Of a stretch of 64,000 bases of DNA, positions 8,581 through 17,195 are shown one piece after another (positions within the stretch are counted from its first letter, which is position 1; the number at the start of each line of letters is the position of its first letter). Source of the stretch: Flavobacterium sp. UBA2787 (lineage in GTDB: Bacteria; Bacteroidota; Bacteroidia; Flavobacteriales; Flavobacteriaceae); NCBI GenBank assembly GCA_002352205.1, contig DEHZ01000016.1, positions 93,321 to 157,320 of the forward strand, given 5' to 3'. Below the pieces are notes generated by a model. The model saw nothing but the letters and a program-made list of their open reading frames with translations. It was not told where the DNA came from and did not search any database. Made by a program: the position numbers and the translations under genes.

Positions 8581-10041
8581 GTGAAAATTCTTGATCGCTA
8601 TATCCTGACTTCATTTTTGAGCACATTTGCTACGGTATTTGTTATCCTCTTTTTTATATTTATACTTCAGGGAATATGGCTTTTTATAGCCGATTTGGCT
8701 GGAAAAGATTTGGATACTTTTTTAATTATCAAGTTTCTAACATTCTATTCTCCAAAGGTTGTACCATTAGTTTTACCGCTTTCAGTGCTTTTAGCATCCA
8801 TCATGACTTTTGGTAATTTTGCCGAAAATTATGAATTCGCTGCCATGAAATCATCCGGAATTTCACTGAGACGTGCTATGCATTCTTTGGCAGTTTTTAT
8901 TTTAGGATTAAGTTTTGTGGCATTTTTATTTGCAAATAATATCATTCCGCAAGCAGAATATAAATTCATTAATCTTCGCAAAAGCATCGTTCAACAGAAA
9001 CCTTCCATGGCAATAGCAGAAGGACAGTTTAGTACAGTTGGAAGCTACACCATTAAAGTGGCAGACAAATACGGTGATAACGATAATCTTTTGACCGATG
9101 TAACCATTCATAAACTTTCCAATTTGGGTGTAGGCACAAATGTGGTTATCAAAGCAAAACGTGGGGAATTAGTTAGCACTGAAAATTCTAATTTTCTTCA
9201 ATTAATTTTGTTTGATGGAAATTATTATGAAGATGTTCCGGTAAAAAATTATGCGGAAAAGAATAAAGTACCATTTGCAAAAAGTGCTTTTAAAAAGTAT
9301 ATTATCAATTTTGATTTGGCTCCATTACAAAAAACGGATATGGATGCAGATCAAATTGCCAATACTAATAATATGCTAAATATCAATGAATTAAGATACA
9401 CACTTGATTCATTAGAAAATAATCATAAAAAAGACATCATTTCTTACACTGAAAATATGAAGCAACGTTATGTTTCATTTTATTCCGAACCTATAAAAAA
9501 AATTATTAAAGATACTATTGCAAAAGAAAAAGCTGCAAAAAAAGGTAATATAAAAGATCTAATCAGTTTACTCCAACCGCATCAAATAAATGGAGTTTAT
9601 GATATTGCTAAAGCAAATGTTTCAAATGCAAAATTTTCAATCGAAGGTTCAAAATTTGAATTGGAAGGAAAAATAAAAAACATCAATAACCATTGGTTGG
9701 CATTATATGATAAATTTGTGATTGCTTATGCTTGCCTTCTTATGTTTTTTATTGGAGCCCCAATTGGTGCTATTATCCGAAAAGGTGGATTAGGTTTGCC
9801 AATTGTTTTTGCGATGATTGTTTTTATTGTTTACCATTTTATTAATGTGTTTGGTAAAAAATTAGCACAAGAAGACGCAATTGCACCTTTTTTTGGTGCT
9901 TGGATGTCATCAATTATACTTACACCGGTTGCCATTTTATTAACCTACAGAGCGACTAATGATATTGGTTTGGTTAATATGGATGTAATTTTGCAACCAT
10001 TTCTTAAATTATTCAAAAAGCGTTCTACTGAACAAAAATAA
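8581..10041 (+). CDS. LptF/LptG family permease
   Basis: This 486-aa YjgP/YjgQ-type protein has the standard arrangement: three N-terminal membrane helices, a large periplasmic beta-jellyroll domain (about residues 120-380) and three C-terminal helices. It is a transmembrane component of the LptB2FG transporter that extracts lipopolysaccharide. It starts with GTG 8 bp after lolA. The periplasmic part includes a helical, Lys-rich insertion around residues 270-330. Whether it is LptF or LptG cannot be decided from sequence alone. Confidence 0.88.
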   Translation: MKILDRYILTSFLSTFATVFVILFFIFILQGIWLFIADLAGKDLDTFLIIKFLTFYSPKVVPLVLPLSVLLASIMTFGNFAENYEFAAMKSSGISLRRAMHSLAVFILGLSFVAFLFANNIIPQAEYKFINLRKSIVQQKPSMAIAEGQFSTVGSYTIKVADKYGDNDNLLTDVTIHKLSNLGVGTNVVIKAKRGELVSTENSNFLQLILFDGNYYEDVPVKNYAEKNKVPFAKSAFKKYIINFDLAPLQKTDMDADQIANTNNMLNINELRYTLDSLENNHKKDIISYTENMKQRYVSFYSEPIKKIIKDTIAKEKAAKKGNIKDLISLLQPHQINGVYDIAKANVSNAKFSIEGSKFELEGKIKNINNHWLALYDKFVIAYACLLMFFIGAPIGAIIRKGGLGLPIVFAMIVFIVYHFINVFGKKLAQEDAIAPFFGAWMSSIILTPVAILLTYRATNDIGLVNMDVILQPFLKLFKKRSTEQK

Positions 10042-10050
10042 TAATAAATC

Positions 10051-11181
10051 ATGTCTCAAAAAATACAACTTAATACTATTGAAGAAGCCATAGAAGACAT
10101 CCGTCAAGGAAAAGTAATCATTGTGGTGGATGATGAAGATCGTGAAAACGAAGGCGATTTTTTGGCTGCAGCCGAAAAGGTTACACCCGAAATGATCAAC
10201 TTTATGGCAATGTACGGTCGCGGACTCATTTGTGCTCCACTAACCGAAAGACGTTGTCAAGAATTAGAACTTCGCACAATGGTGAGTAACAACACCGATC
10301 ACATGGAAACAGCTTTTACGGTTTCTGTTGATTTAAAAGGACATGGCGTTTCTACAGGAATTTCTGCAGCAGACAGAGCAAAAACCATTTTGGCTTTGGT
10401 TGACGAAAATACAAAACCATTTGATTTAGCAAGACCGGGACACATTTTCCCATTAATTGCTAAGCAAGGTGGTGTTCTTCGAAGAACAGGTCATACCGAA
10501 GCGGCTATCGATTTTGCAAGACTTGCCGGCTTCACTCCCGCTGGTGTTATTTGTGAAATTATGAACGAAGACGGTTCAATGTCACGCTTACCACAATTGG
10601 TTGAAGTTGCCAAAAAATTCGATTTAAAATTAGTTTCTATCGAAGATTTGGTGGCCTATCGCATGCAACATGACAGTCTGATTCAGAAAAAAGAAGATTT
10701 TGAAATCACTACTCGTTTTGGTTCTTTCCGATTGAGAGCTTATCTACAAACAACTAACAAACAAGTTCATTTGGCTTTAACGAAAGGAAGTTGGAATAAT
10801 GGTGATGCCGTTTTAACCCGAATCAATTCGAAACAAGTGAATAATGATATTTTAGAAACGTTGACGAACAATTCTGATAAACGTTTAGAAGATATGTTCA
10901 ATCGTATTAACGAAGAAGGTCGCGGTGCTATTATTTTTATTAATCAGGAAATTCCATCGATTGAATTACTCAACCGTATCAGCGAATTAAAAGTTTTGCA
11001 GGAAGAAGGTCAAATGAAAGCTCCACCAATTAGAATGGATGCTAAAGATTTTGGTATTGGAGCACAAATTCTTCACGATATTGATATTTCAAAAATCCGT
11101 TTACTGTCTAATTCTGAACAAACAAAAAGAGTAGGAATGATTGGCTATGGTTTGGAAATTATGGAATACGTAAAGTATTAG
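10051..11181 (+). CDS. ribB: 3,4-dihydroxy-2-butanone 4-phosphate synthase with degenerate GTP cyclohydrolase II domain
   Basis: Residues 1-205 form an intact RibB domain that makes the four-carbon riboflavin precursor from ribulose 5-phosphate: acidic [10 protein letters not shown] loop, HIFPL and [11 protein letters not shown]. Residues 215-376 are clearly derived from GTP cyclohydrolase II ([24 protein letters not shown]). However, this half contains no cysteine at all, so the three zinc ligands of RibA are absent. I infer that only the RibB activity remains and that the C-terminal half is structural or regulatory. A separate RibA would be needed elsewhere. Confidence 0.9.
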   Translation: MSQKIQLNTIEEAIEDIRQGKVIIVVDDEDRENEGDFLAAAEKVTPEMINFMAMYGRGLICAPLTERRCQELELRTMVSNNTDHMETAFTVSVDLKGHGVSTGISAADRAKTILALVDENTKPFDLARPGHIFPLIAKQGGVLRRTGHTEAAIDFARLAGFTPAGVICEIMNEDGSMSRLPQLVEVAKKFDLKLVSIEDLVAYRMQHDSLIQKKEDFEITTRFGSFRLRAYLQTTNKQVHLALTKGSWNNGDAVLTRINSKQVNNDILETLTNNSDKRLEDMFNRINEEGRGAIIFINQEIPSIELLNRISELKVLQEEGQMKAPPIRMDAKDFGIGAQILHDIDISKIRLLSNSEQTKRVGMIGYGLEIMEYVKY

Positions 11182-11287
11182 TCCACTATTTTAAAGAGTT
11201 TTCAACAAATCTTTCTGTCTAAATGATGGAAAATGAAACGGTTAGTTCATTCTTTTTAATTAGTATATATTTTTAGCAAAAAAAGGT

Positions 11288-11317
11288 TTGTTTAAACCAA
11301 AAATCGTTCTATATTTG
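11288..11317 (+). promoter_or_regulatory. Promoter of the tRNA-Ser gene
   Basis: A TTG (11288-11290), 19 bp of spacer and a perfect TATATTTG -7 box (11310-11317) lie 33 bp upstream of the tRNA. This is a textbook Bacteroidota promoter. Confidence 0.75.
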
Positions 11318-11349
11318 CACTCGCAATCAGAAAATGGTTGTAGTTTATT

Positions 11350-11434
11350 GGAGAAATGGCAGAGTGGTCGATTGCGGCAGTCTTGAAAACTGTTGACTGT
11401 AACAGGTCCGGGGGTTCGAATCCCTCTTTCTCCG
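11350..11434 (+). tRNA. tRNA-Ser (anticodon TGA)
   Basis: A complete class II tRNA. The 7-bp acceptor stem GGAGAAA/TTTCTCC is followed by discriminator G, with a long variable arm and a T loop GGTTCGAATCC. The anticodon loop CTTGAAA gives TGA at 11384-11386, decoding UCA. The CCA end is not encoded. The gene lies immediately upstream of a tyrosine-integrase element and is its probable attachment site. Confidence 0.95.
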
Positions 11435-11470
11435 CGGAATGGATGTTTCAAAAGAAACATAAAAGTTCAA

Positions 11471-11504
11471 AACCCTTTAAACATCAGTGTTTAAAGGGTT
11501 TTTT
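11471..11504 (+). terminator. Strong rho-independent terminator after tRNA-Ser
   Basis: A 13-bp perfect stem (11471-11483 with 11488-11500) closes a TCAG tetraloop and is followed by T residues. Confidence 0.85.
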
Positions 11505-11548
11505 AATTTTTAGTGTTTTTCTAAAAAGCACATAAAGTCGCAAAGTAA

Positions 11549-11597
11549 AGTGTACCTATGAGTGTACCTATTGATTTTGAAGATTTATAGGTACACT
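11549..11597. repeat. Direct and inverted copies of an 11-bp motif
   Basis: AGTGTACCTAT occurs at 11549-11559 and again at 11561-11571. Its reverse complement ATAGGTACACT is at 11587-11597. The cluster sits between the tRNA-Ser end and the integrase gene, where recombinase arm-type or excision-factor sites are expected. That role is an inference. Confidence 0.6.
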
Positions 11598-11607
11598 AAA
11601 CTAGAAA

Positions 11608-11628
11608 GATTCGCTAAAGGTTCGCTTA
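11608..11628 (+). promoter_or_regulatory. Paired TTCGCT motif upstream of the integrase gene
   Basis: TTCGCT-N5-TTCGCT (11610-11626) lies within a 21-bp sequence that recurs with one mismatch at 13933-13953. Both copies end about 63-65 bp upstream of a start codon (integrase and HTH gene). An 11-bp period places the two half-sites on one face of the helix, as expected for a dimeric regulator or recombinase. Confidence 0.5.
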
Positions 11629-11690
11629 TTTTATAATGGGTTACCGATGTTTTAAGCAAAATTTGAAGTTTAATTTCTAATACTTAAAAC

Positions 11691-12911
11691 ATGATTAAAG
11701 TGATCTTTTTTTTGAAAACCACTAAAGTTAAATTAACTGGTGAATGCCCTATTTACTGCAAGCTCTCATTAGGCAGAGAAACAACTGTACTTAGTACTGG
11801 TAAAAATATTACCAAAGAACGATGGGATGTGACAAATAAGCTAAGGGTTTCACTACGAACCGAGAAAGAAAAAGTAGCAAAACAATCTTTAGAAGTTTTA
11901 CAATTGAAAATTGAACGTACTTACAATGAATTTTTAAAATTCAATCCTGAAGTACGATTAGAAGAAATCAAAAATGCTATTAATGGAAACATATCTTCCA
12001 ATGATAATATCATTTATCTTCTTCCAATTTTTGATAAGCATAATAAAGATTTTAAAAAGCGTGTTGAAAAGAACGAACGCACTCCTGCTTCTTTGCAAAA
12101 GTACAATCGATCTAAAGATTTGGTGAAATCCTTTCTAAAGAGCAAATATGGCCTAGAGGATATTGACATCGAAAAAGTTAACAATGCATTTATTTATAAT
12201 TTGGAATCATTTCTGAAGTATGAAAGCGTATATAAAGGAAAAGTGGGTATTGACAATAATTCAGTAGTAAAGTATTTCAAAAATTTTAAGACGATTTGTA
12301 ATTATGGCATCAAACTAGAGCTAATCCAAAAAAATCCTTTTGAAAAATATGATGGGAAAATAAAGACCAAAGAGGCAATATTTCTAACTCAAAAGGAATT
12401 AAATTCTATTGAAAACATTAAACTATCAGTAGAACGATTAGACCGCGTAAGAGATATTTTTCTGTTTAGTTGTTATACGGGTTATGCCCCTGTTGATGCG
12501 TGTAAGTTAACTCGCGACAATATTATAAAAGATGGTTATGACAATCTTTGGATAAAGACTCAAAGAGCCAAGACAAGCATCAAAGCAAATGTTCCTGTAC
12601 TACCATCCTGCAAAAAGATTATAGATAAATATGATGGAAAACAGCCAACATTATTACCTAAATTATCCAATCAAAAAATGAATTCCTACCTAAAGGAATT
12701 GGCTGATTTATGCGGTATCAATAAATATTTAACATGGTATGTTTCTAGGCACACTTTTGCAACTACCGTAACTTTAGGTAATGGGGTAAAGATTGAAAAT
12801 GTTTCCTCAATGATGGGACATTCCAACATCAAACAAACCCAACATTACGCAAAAGTTCTTGACTTCAATATTATGGAAGATATGAGCAAACTGATGGAAA
12901 AATACAAATAG
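11691..12911 (+). CDS. Tyrosine recombinase (Bacteroidota-type integrase)
   Basis: The 406-aa protein has the layout of Bacteroidota phage/transposon integrases: an arm-binding N-terminus, a SAM-like core-binding domain (about residues 105-210) and a catalytic domain (about 225-400). Visible are SRHTFATT with its Arg, the GHSNIKQTQHYAKV box with His and the nucleophilic Tyr, and an active-site Lys region. The first catalytic Arg position reads TGYAPVD, without Arg, as in many CTnDOT-like integrases. It lies next to tRNA-Ser and should integrate or excise the element there. Confidence 0.93.
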   Translation: MIKVIFFLKTTKVKLTGECPIYCKLSLGRETTVLSTGKNITKERWDVTNKLRVSLRTEKEKVAKQSLEVLQLKIERTYNEFLKFNPEVRLEEIKNAINGNISSNDNIIYLLPIFDKHNKDFKKRVEKNERTPASLQKYNRSKDLVKSFLKSKYGLEDIDIEKVNNAFIYNLESFLKYESVYKGKVGIDNNSVVKYFKNFKTICNYGIKLELIQKNPFEKYDGKIKTKEAIFLTQKELNSIENIKLSVERLDRVRDIFLFSCYTGYAPVDACKLTRDNIIKDGYDNLWIKTQRAKTSIKANVPVLPSCKKIIDKYDGKQPTLLPKLSNQKMNSYLKELADLCGINKYLTWYVSRHTFATTVTLGNGVKIENVSSMMGHSNIKQTQHYAKVLDFNIMEDMSKLMEKYK

Positions 12912-12976
12912 ATAATAATTATTATTATAAATAATATTTTTTATTACATTTAATATTAATTGTAATTAAAAATAGT

Positions 12977-13924
12977 ATGCCTTTACCACACGAAATTGAA
13001 TATCAGCTAATTACTTTTTTAAAGCCTAAAATTGTTTTTAATACTATTTATTCGCAGTTTAGTTTTAATAATAACTGGCTTATAGATTTAGATGAAAACT
13101 ATTTTAAAAATGAAGCTCAAGATATTCTAAGCAAAGTAAATGCCCATCTTGTAGTGGGTAATGATAATTATAAATTTCTTGACTATTTAGCTAAATCAAT
13201 TAATCGGAAATTAAGTACTATCGAAGAAGACAAAATCCTTGACATCAATTTTATTAGCGAATACGTAGAAACAATTAAACATGTTTCAAACGATAATATT
13301 TTAGCTCCAAAGGCTGAAAAATATTCAGTTGAACTTCTTTTAGATGGCGATCTAACTCTCGATGAAGAGATAAATTATTACTCAAATATTCGGGAGTACG
13401 CACCTGTTTTTAAGATGTATATAAATCCACTTGATATAGAGTATGTAAAATTACATTATGTTATAACTATTTACCATAGTTACCTTCTGAAATTGTTTCA
13501 GTATATTGATATTATAAAAGTGAATATTCATGCTATTAAGCCCTCCCTTTTTGATTTTTCTGTAATCCTGGCAAAACATGGCTTTTCAGAAGTGGTACCG
13601 GATTATAACGTAAAAGAAACGTGCCATATAAATTTAAGTAAAAAAGATGCTGGAGTTTTATTTTTAATTTTGATGGAAGAAGGGATTTTTAAATTTAATT
13701 CACATAACAAAACAAAAAATAAAGTTGCAATGGAAAAGTTCATTGAAAATAACTTTAGCTATACTGGCGATGGAAATACAAGACGTGTAATTAAAAATAT
13801 GAAACAGGTATTTAGTGAATTGGTTTCACCTAAGATGAAAGCTCAGTTGCCTTTAATAGATGAATTAATTTCAATACTTCAACAACGAAAAAATAAAATT
13901 GAAAATAGCAAAACAGAATATTGA
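12977..13924 (+). CDS. RteC-like protein
   Basis: This 315-aa protein resembles RteC, the transcription factor that activates excision genes in Bacteroides conjugative transposons. Its C-terminal half carries the typical KDAGVLFLILMEEGIF and NNFSYTGDG...RVIKNMKQVFSE blocks. The N-terminal half is alpha-helical with no other recognised domain. It follows the integrase by 65 bp and may be co-transcribed. The likely target is the TTCGCT site pair of this element. Base composition is even more AT-rich than that of the housekeeping genes. Confidence 0.75.
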   Translation: MPLPHEIEYQLITFLKPKIVFNTIYSQFSFNNNWLIDLDENYFKNEAQDILSKVNAHLVVGNDNYKFLDYLAKSINRKLSTIEEDKILDINFISEYVETIKHVSNDNILAPKAEKYSVELLLDGDLTLDEEINYYSNIREYAPVFKMYINPLDIEYVKLHYVITIYHSYLLKLFQYIDIIKVNIHAIKPSLFDFSVILAKHGFSEVVPDYNVKETCHINLSKKDAGVLFLILMEEGIFKFNSHNKTKNKVAMEKFIENNFSYTGDGNTRRVIKNMKQVFSELVSPKMKAQLPLIDELISILQQRKNKIENSKTEY

Positions 13925-13932
13925 TTAGAAAA

Positions 13933-13953
13933 GATTCGCTAAAAGTTCGCTTA
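13933..13953 (+). promoter_or_regulatory. Second copy of the paired TTCGCT motif
   Basis: TTCGCT-N5-TTCGCT (13935-13951) is 20 of 21 identical to the copy upstream of the integrase. It ends 63 bp before the HTH gene. Duplication upstream of two transcription units of the same element suggests a shared operator, plausibly for RteC. Confidence 0.5.
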
Positions 13954-14013
13954 AATTACCTTTCTCGATTGGCAATTTGTTTCAATTTTACTGCTCATTT
14001 TAACATTTAAATT

Positions 14014-14310
14014 ATGAGCAGTCAAGAAGAAATCATGCTTCCAACCCTCGGAAGCATTAGAAAACTTTTAGAACCAATATATTCACGTCTTGAAAATATT
14101 GAGTCGTCTATTAAAAATCACACAGCGAAAGCTGAAAAGAAAAAATTCTACCGAAATCAGGATTTAAAATCCATTTTCGGACTATCCAATAATACCATCA
14201 TCAAGTACCGTGAAACAGGAATCTTGCCGTATACAAAAATAGGAGATATCTATTTGTATGAAATCGAAAGCCTGGAGGCAATATTAATTCAAAATAAGGT
14301 AGAATTATGA
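14014..14310 (+). CDS. Excisionase-like helix-turn-helix protein
   Basis: A 98-aa protein with a short coiled-coil-like N-terminus (EPIYSRLENIESSIKNH) and a MerR/excisionase-type winged HTH (residues about 45-90: NQDLKSIFGLSNNTIIKYRE...PYTKIGDIYLY). Such proteins serve as directionality factors or small regulators in Bacteroidota mobile elements. Its stop overlaps the next start by ATGA. Confidence 0.75.
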   Translation: MSSQEEIMLPTLGSIRKLLEPIYSRLENIESSIKNHTAKAEKKKFYRNQDLKSIFGLSNNTIIKYRETGILPYTKIGDIYLYEIESLEAILIQNKVEL

Positions 14311-14672
14311 AAAAAGATATCCGAAAAGATTTGCTTACTGGCGAAGAGTTTGTCCCAAAAAAATCTTCTCAGCGTTTTGCAACTCCTCAAAACAGAATTA
14401 AATATAATAATGAAAAAGCAAGTCAAATGAGGCTTCAAAGAGCTTTTATAGACAAGCCATTGCACCACAATCGAACCATACTTCTTGATTTGCTAGGAAC
14501 TAAAAAAGAATTAATTATTCATCAAGAATTCCTGCGTGGTAGAGGATACGATTTTCATTTAACAACTCATTCTGATATGTGGGAAGGTAAAATGGTTCAT
14601 TGTCTATATGAATTCATGATTATTAAAATAAATAATGAACAAATTAAACTTTTAAAAAATGATCGATATTAG
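14307..14672 (+). CDS. Mobile-element hypothetical protein
   Basis: A 121-aa, strongly basic protein, N-terminally rich in Lys/Arg/Gln (SSQRFATPQNRIKYNNEKA). I do not recognise a domain, although similar small basic proteins accompany excisionase-like genes in Bacteroidota elements. It is translationally coupled to the HTH gene (4-nt overlap) and overlaps the next small gene by 14 nt, so the three probably form one operon. Confidence 0.65.
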   Translation: MKKDIRKDLLTGEEFVPKKSSQRFATPQNRIKYNNEKASQMRLQRAFIDKPLHHNRTILLDLLGTKKELIIHQEFLRGRGYDFHLTTHSDMWEGKMVHCLYEFMIIKINNEQIKLLKNDRY

Positions 14673-14832
14673 AAACATTGAAATGGTCACACCCGACCTT
14701 GAAAGACAGACTTTGATTGAGAATAATTATAAACTTAAAAACTTAAGTATTTTGCTTATTTCTTTATTAGTAGTTGCAGTTACTATTTATTCCTATAATT
14801 ATATAAATCAGTCAGAAAATAAAGAAAAGTAA
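14659..14832 (+). CDS. Small single-pass membrane protein (57 aa)
   Basis: The ATG at 14659 opens a 57-codon frame overlapping the preceding gene by 14 nt. The product has a polar N-terminus (MIDIRNIEMVTPDLERQ), one hydrophobic helix (about residues 28-46, LSILLISLLVVAVTIYSY) and a short charged tail. Overlap with the upstream gene and the membrane helix support a real gene. Function is unknown; it is likely part of the mobile element. Confidence 0.55.
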   Translation: MIDIRNIEMVTPDLERQTLIENNYKLKNLSILLISLLVVAVTIYSYNYINQSENKEK

Positions 14833-15160
14833 ATATTTTTTTAATTTCAATTCCGTATTAATATGCATTGAAATGAACTAATTTGAATTACTAAGATTGA
14901 CATTCTTTATGTATTCATTTGAATTAATATTAAATTCAATTTAATATGTTTAAAATTAATCAAATAGTTTGAAATCTGGTGTATAATAATTACGAAAATT
15001 AATTAATTAAATAACTAATTAAGTATTTATCACTTTTATAATAAATGGGTTAATATATTTATATATAAATACTATTAATTCAGCGAGAATTATCATTATA
15101 TTTTTTTCTATGAAAAGTAAATAATTAAAATGTTCCTCTTTTTTTAAATATAAAAAAAAT
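14833..15160. other. AT-rich non-coding stretch, probable right flank of the mobile element
   Basis: About 330 bp, composed largely of A and T. No frame of convincing length and no copy of the tRNA-Ser 3' end could be found here. The right attachment site of the element, if it survives, is not recognisable by eye. Confidence 0.5.
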
Positions 15161-15163
15161 GAA

Positions 15164-15195
15164 TTGAAATTTATTTATTTCATTTTGTAAATTTG
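15164..15195 (+). promoter_or_regulatory. Promoter of the 148-aa gene
   Basis: A TTG (15164-15166), a 21-bp spacer and a perfect TAAATTTG -7 box (15188-15195). Confidence 0.6.
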
Positions 15196-15223
15196 GTGGA
15201 AGAACCTCTTAAATAATAGTGCA

Positions 15224-15670
15224 ATGATAAGTATGAAAAAAGACACTTTGTATCAAATTTTATTGTTACAAATGCAATTAATAGAAAATAGTAAGCAAGA
15301 AATGTATTATATCAGAAAGCATGGTTATGTAGAAGAGGCAAAAAGGTTCAACATTAAAGCTCGAGAATTAGATAAAAAATTAGATGCTTTTGAAAATGAT
15401 TTAAGAATAAGGTATGCTAGTCTAGAGCTAAATTCTAAAAACTTAGATGAATTACAATATTTATCTAATATGCTACTTTTGTTTAAAGATTTTGATGAAA
15501 CTTTTTTGTTCAGTGTTCAAGATAAAATAAATGAATTATTACCATTGAAAGATCAAGCATTAAAAGACTGGGATTTTAAAAAAGCAGGTGAAATATCCGA
15601 AGAAATTTATCAATTGGAAAAGTATTATAAACATTATAAAATATATTTAAAAAGATATAAGGGATTATAA
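15224..15670 (+). CDS. Hypothetical helical protein with a UVR-like motif
   Basis: This 148-aa, Lys/Glu-rich protein appears entirely helical. Residues about 105-131 (LLPLKDQALKDWDFKKAGEI then EEIYQLE) resemble the UvrB/UvrC interaction motif (A..DF..A..I...I..LE). A weaker similar segment lies at 37-55. No enzymatic domain is visible. ATG codons exist at 15224 and 15233. It stands alone between the mobile element and the decayed crp copy and could belong to either side. Function is unknown. Confidence 0.6.
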   Translation: MISMKKDTLYQILLLQMQLIENSKQEMYYIRKHGYVEEAKRFNIKARELDKKLDAFENDLRIRYASLELNSKNLDELQYLSNMLLLFKDFDETFLFSVQDKINELLPLKDQALKDWDFKKAGEISEEIYQLEKYYKHYKIYLKRYKGL

Positions 15671-15836
15671 TTGTTGGGATATACACAGAGAAAACTATTT
15701 TTTTTATATAAGCTTAAAATTTAAGAAATTTTTATAAACCAACAAATTATGTTATTGTATATATCTTTCTAAAGTCTTATAATACCTTTGAAAGATAACT
15801 AAGATCAAAAAATATGAACCTTAATAGCACATAATG

Positions 15837-16431
15837 ATGCAAATTGATTTAGATTTACTTTTCACCTGGGGAGCTATTGTTAAGAAATATAAAAAAAATG
15901 ATGTTGTTTTTTATGAAGATAAGTGGGCTCTATTATATTATCAAATCTTAAAAGGCTCAACATAAATGTATAATTTAAGCTGTCAACGTAAAGATTTTAC
16001 TCAATAATTTTTCAATAAAAGTAATAGTTTTGGGTAGCCTTCACTATTTATTAATGAATTATACCCCAACTACTGCCATTGTCACTATGGATAGTGTGAT
16101 TATATAACTTTCTAAAGAAAAATTGATGATTATACTTGAAGATTATCCCGTAGTAAAACTATCATTTCATGAATTATTGGCTCAACGTACTTTTAACAAA
16201 ACTGCGGCCATAAATCAAATTAAAAGTCAAAAATATGAACACCTAATTAAGTTTTTTTTGGAAAATTACAAAAAACAAAACTAGCTTTATTGTTCAGAAA
16301 AATTTCTTATCCTGAATACCCGAAAAGAAATAGCCAATTCGACCAATCTTTGTGTAGAAACAGTAATTCGTCCACTTTCCAAAGTTAATAAACTCCAAAA
16401 AGTAGACCTTGTTAAACTAAAATATATTTAA
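15837..16431 (+). pseudogene. Decayed copy of the Crp/Fnr regulator gene
   Basis: This stretch aligns along its whole length with the intact regulator at 16599-17195. It starts ATGCAAATTGAT, translates as MQIDLDLLFTWGAIVKKYKK, and ends with a TAA at the matching place (595 versus 597 nt). It carries several in-frame stops (for example after LKGST and after KDFTQ, and within NSFG*PSLFINE) and a +1 shift near the YPTTAI equivalent. The cAMP-type barrel and the HTH are both broken. It arose by tandem duplication or by acquisition of a related gene, followed by decay. Confidence 0.9.
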
Positions 16432-16534
16432 AGAGAAATCACTTATAAAAAAATGATTAAAAGTCTTTTAGAGAACTTTTTAAATTTGATTATAAGTGTT
16501 TTCTATTCTATAAAATACAATATTTCCTTGTTTT

Positions 16535-16578
16535 ATGACATTTATCATTATTATTCGTCTTTCAATTAAAGATATTTG
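16535..16578 (+). promoter_or_regulatory. Crp/Fnr-type operator and promoter of the crp-like gene
   Basis: The palindrome ATGACATTTATCAT (16535-16548, centre 16541.5) lies exactly 36.5 bp upstream of the last G of the -7 box GATATTTG (16571-16578). The same motif and spacing recur before five other transcription units here, which points to positive autoregulation. Confidence 0.75.
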
Positions 16579-16598
16579 TATCTTTAATTAAAATTGCG

Positions 16599-17195
16599 AT
16601 GCAAATTGACATAAATTTACTTTTTACTTGGGGTGCTATCGCCAAAAAATATAAAAAAAACGATGTCATTTTTTATGAAGATGATATGGCTTTGTTTTAT
16701 TATCAAATTATGGAAGGTTCCGTTCGTATGTATAATTCGAATGATGAAGGTAAAGAATTTACGCAAGGTGTTTTTTGTGAAGGAAATAGTTTTGGTGAAC
16801 CACCGTTGTTTATAAATGAAGTATATCCAACAACTGCCATAGCATCCCAAGACAGTATTATCATCAAACTTTCAAAAGAAAAATTAATGAAAATATTAGA
16901 AGATTATCCTTCAGTGAAGTTATCTTTTTTGGAACTAATGGCGAAACGAATTTATGATAAAACTGTTTCAAGTAAACAAATTATCAATCAAAAACCGGAA
17001 CATCGCATAAAATCATTTTTAGAGAATTATAAAAAACAAAACCAACTTTGTTGTTCAGAAAAACAACTTATTCCGTATACTAGACAAGAGATTGCCGATT
17101 TTACAGGTTTACGGGTTGAAACTGTAATTCGCACACTTTCTGAAATGAATAAAACAAAAAAAGTAAATATTGACAAGCACAAACTATATTTTTAA
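16599..17195 (+). CDS. Crp/Fnr family transcriptional regulator
   Basis: A 198-aa regulator with an N-terminal cyclic-nucleotide-type beta barrel (about residues 15-115) and a C-terminal winged HTH (RQEIADFTGLRVETVIRTLSEM, about 160-182). It has no N-terminal Cys cluster as in E. coli Fnr, so it is not an oxygen-sensing Fe-S Fnr; a DNR/NnrR-like haem or NO sensor is possible. Its own promoter and those of the N2O, NO-repair and copper genes carry the same palindrome, so it is the most likely master regulator of this region. It overlaps the next gene by TAATG. Confidence 0.9.
   Translation: MQIDINLLFTWGAIAKKYKKNDVIFYEDDMALFYYQIMEGSVRMYNSNDEGKEFTQGVFCEGNSFGEPPLFINEVYPTTAIASQDSIIIKLSKEKLMKILEDYPSVKLSFLELMAKRIYDKTVSSKQIINQKPEHRIKSFLENYKKQNQLCCSEKQLIPYTRQEIADFTGLRVETVIRTLSEMNKTKKVNIDKHKLYF

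Noticed and set aside
11435-16600. Search for a second copy of the tRNA-Ser 3' end as right attachment site
   Set aside because: No convincing match to the T-arm/acceptor sequence was found by eye, so no attR is annotated.
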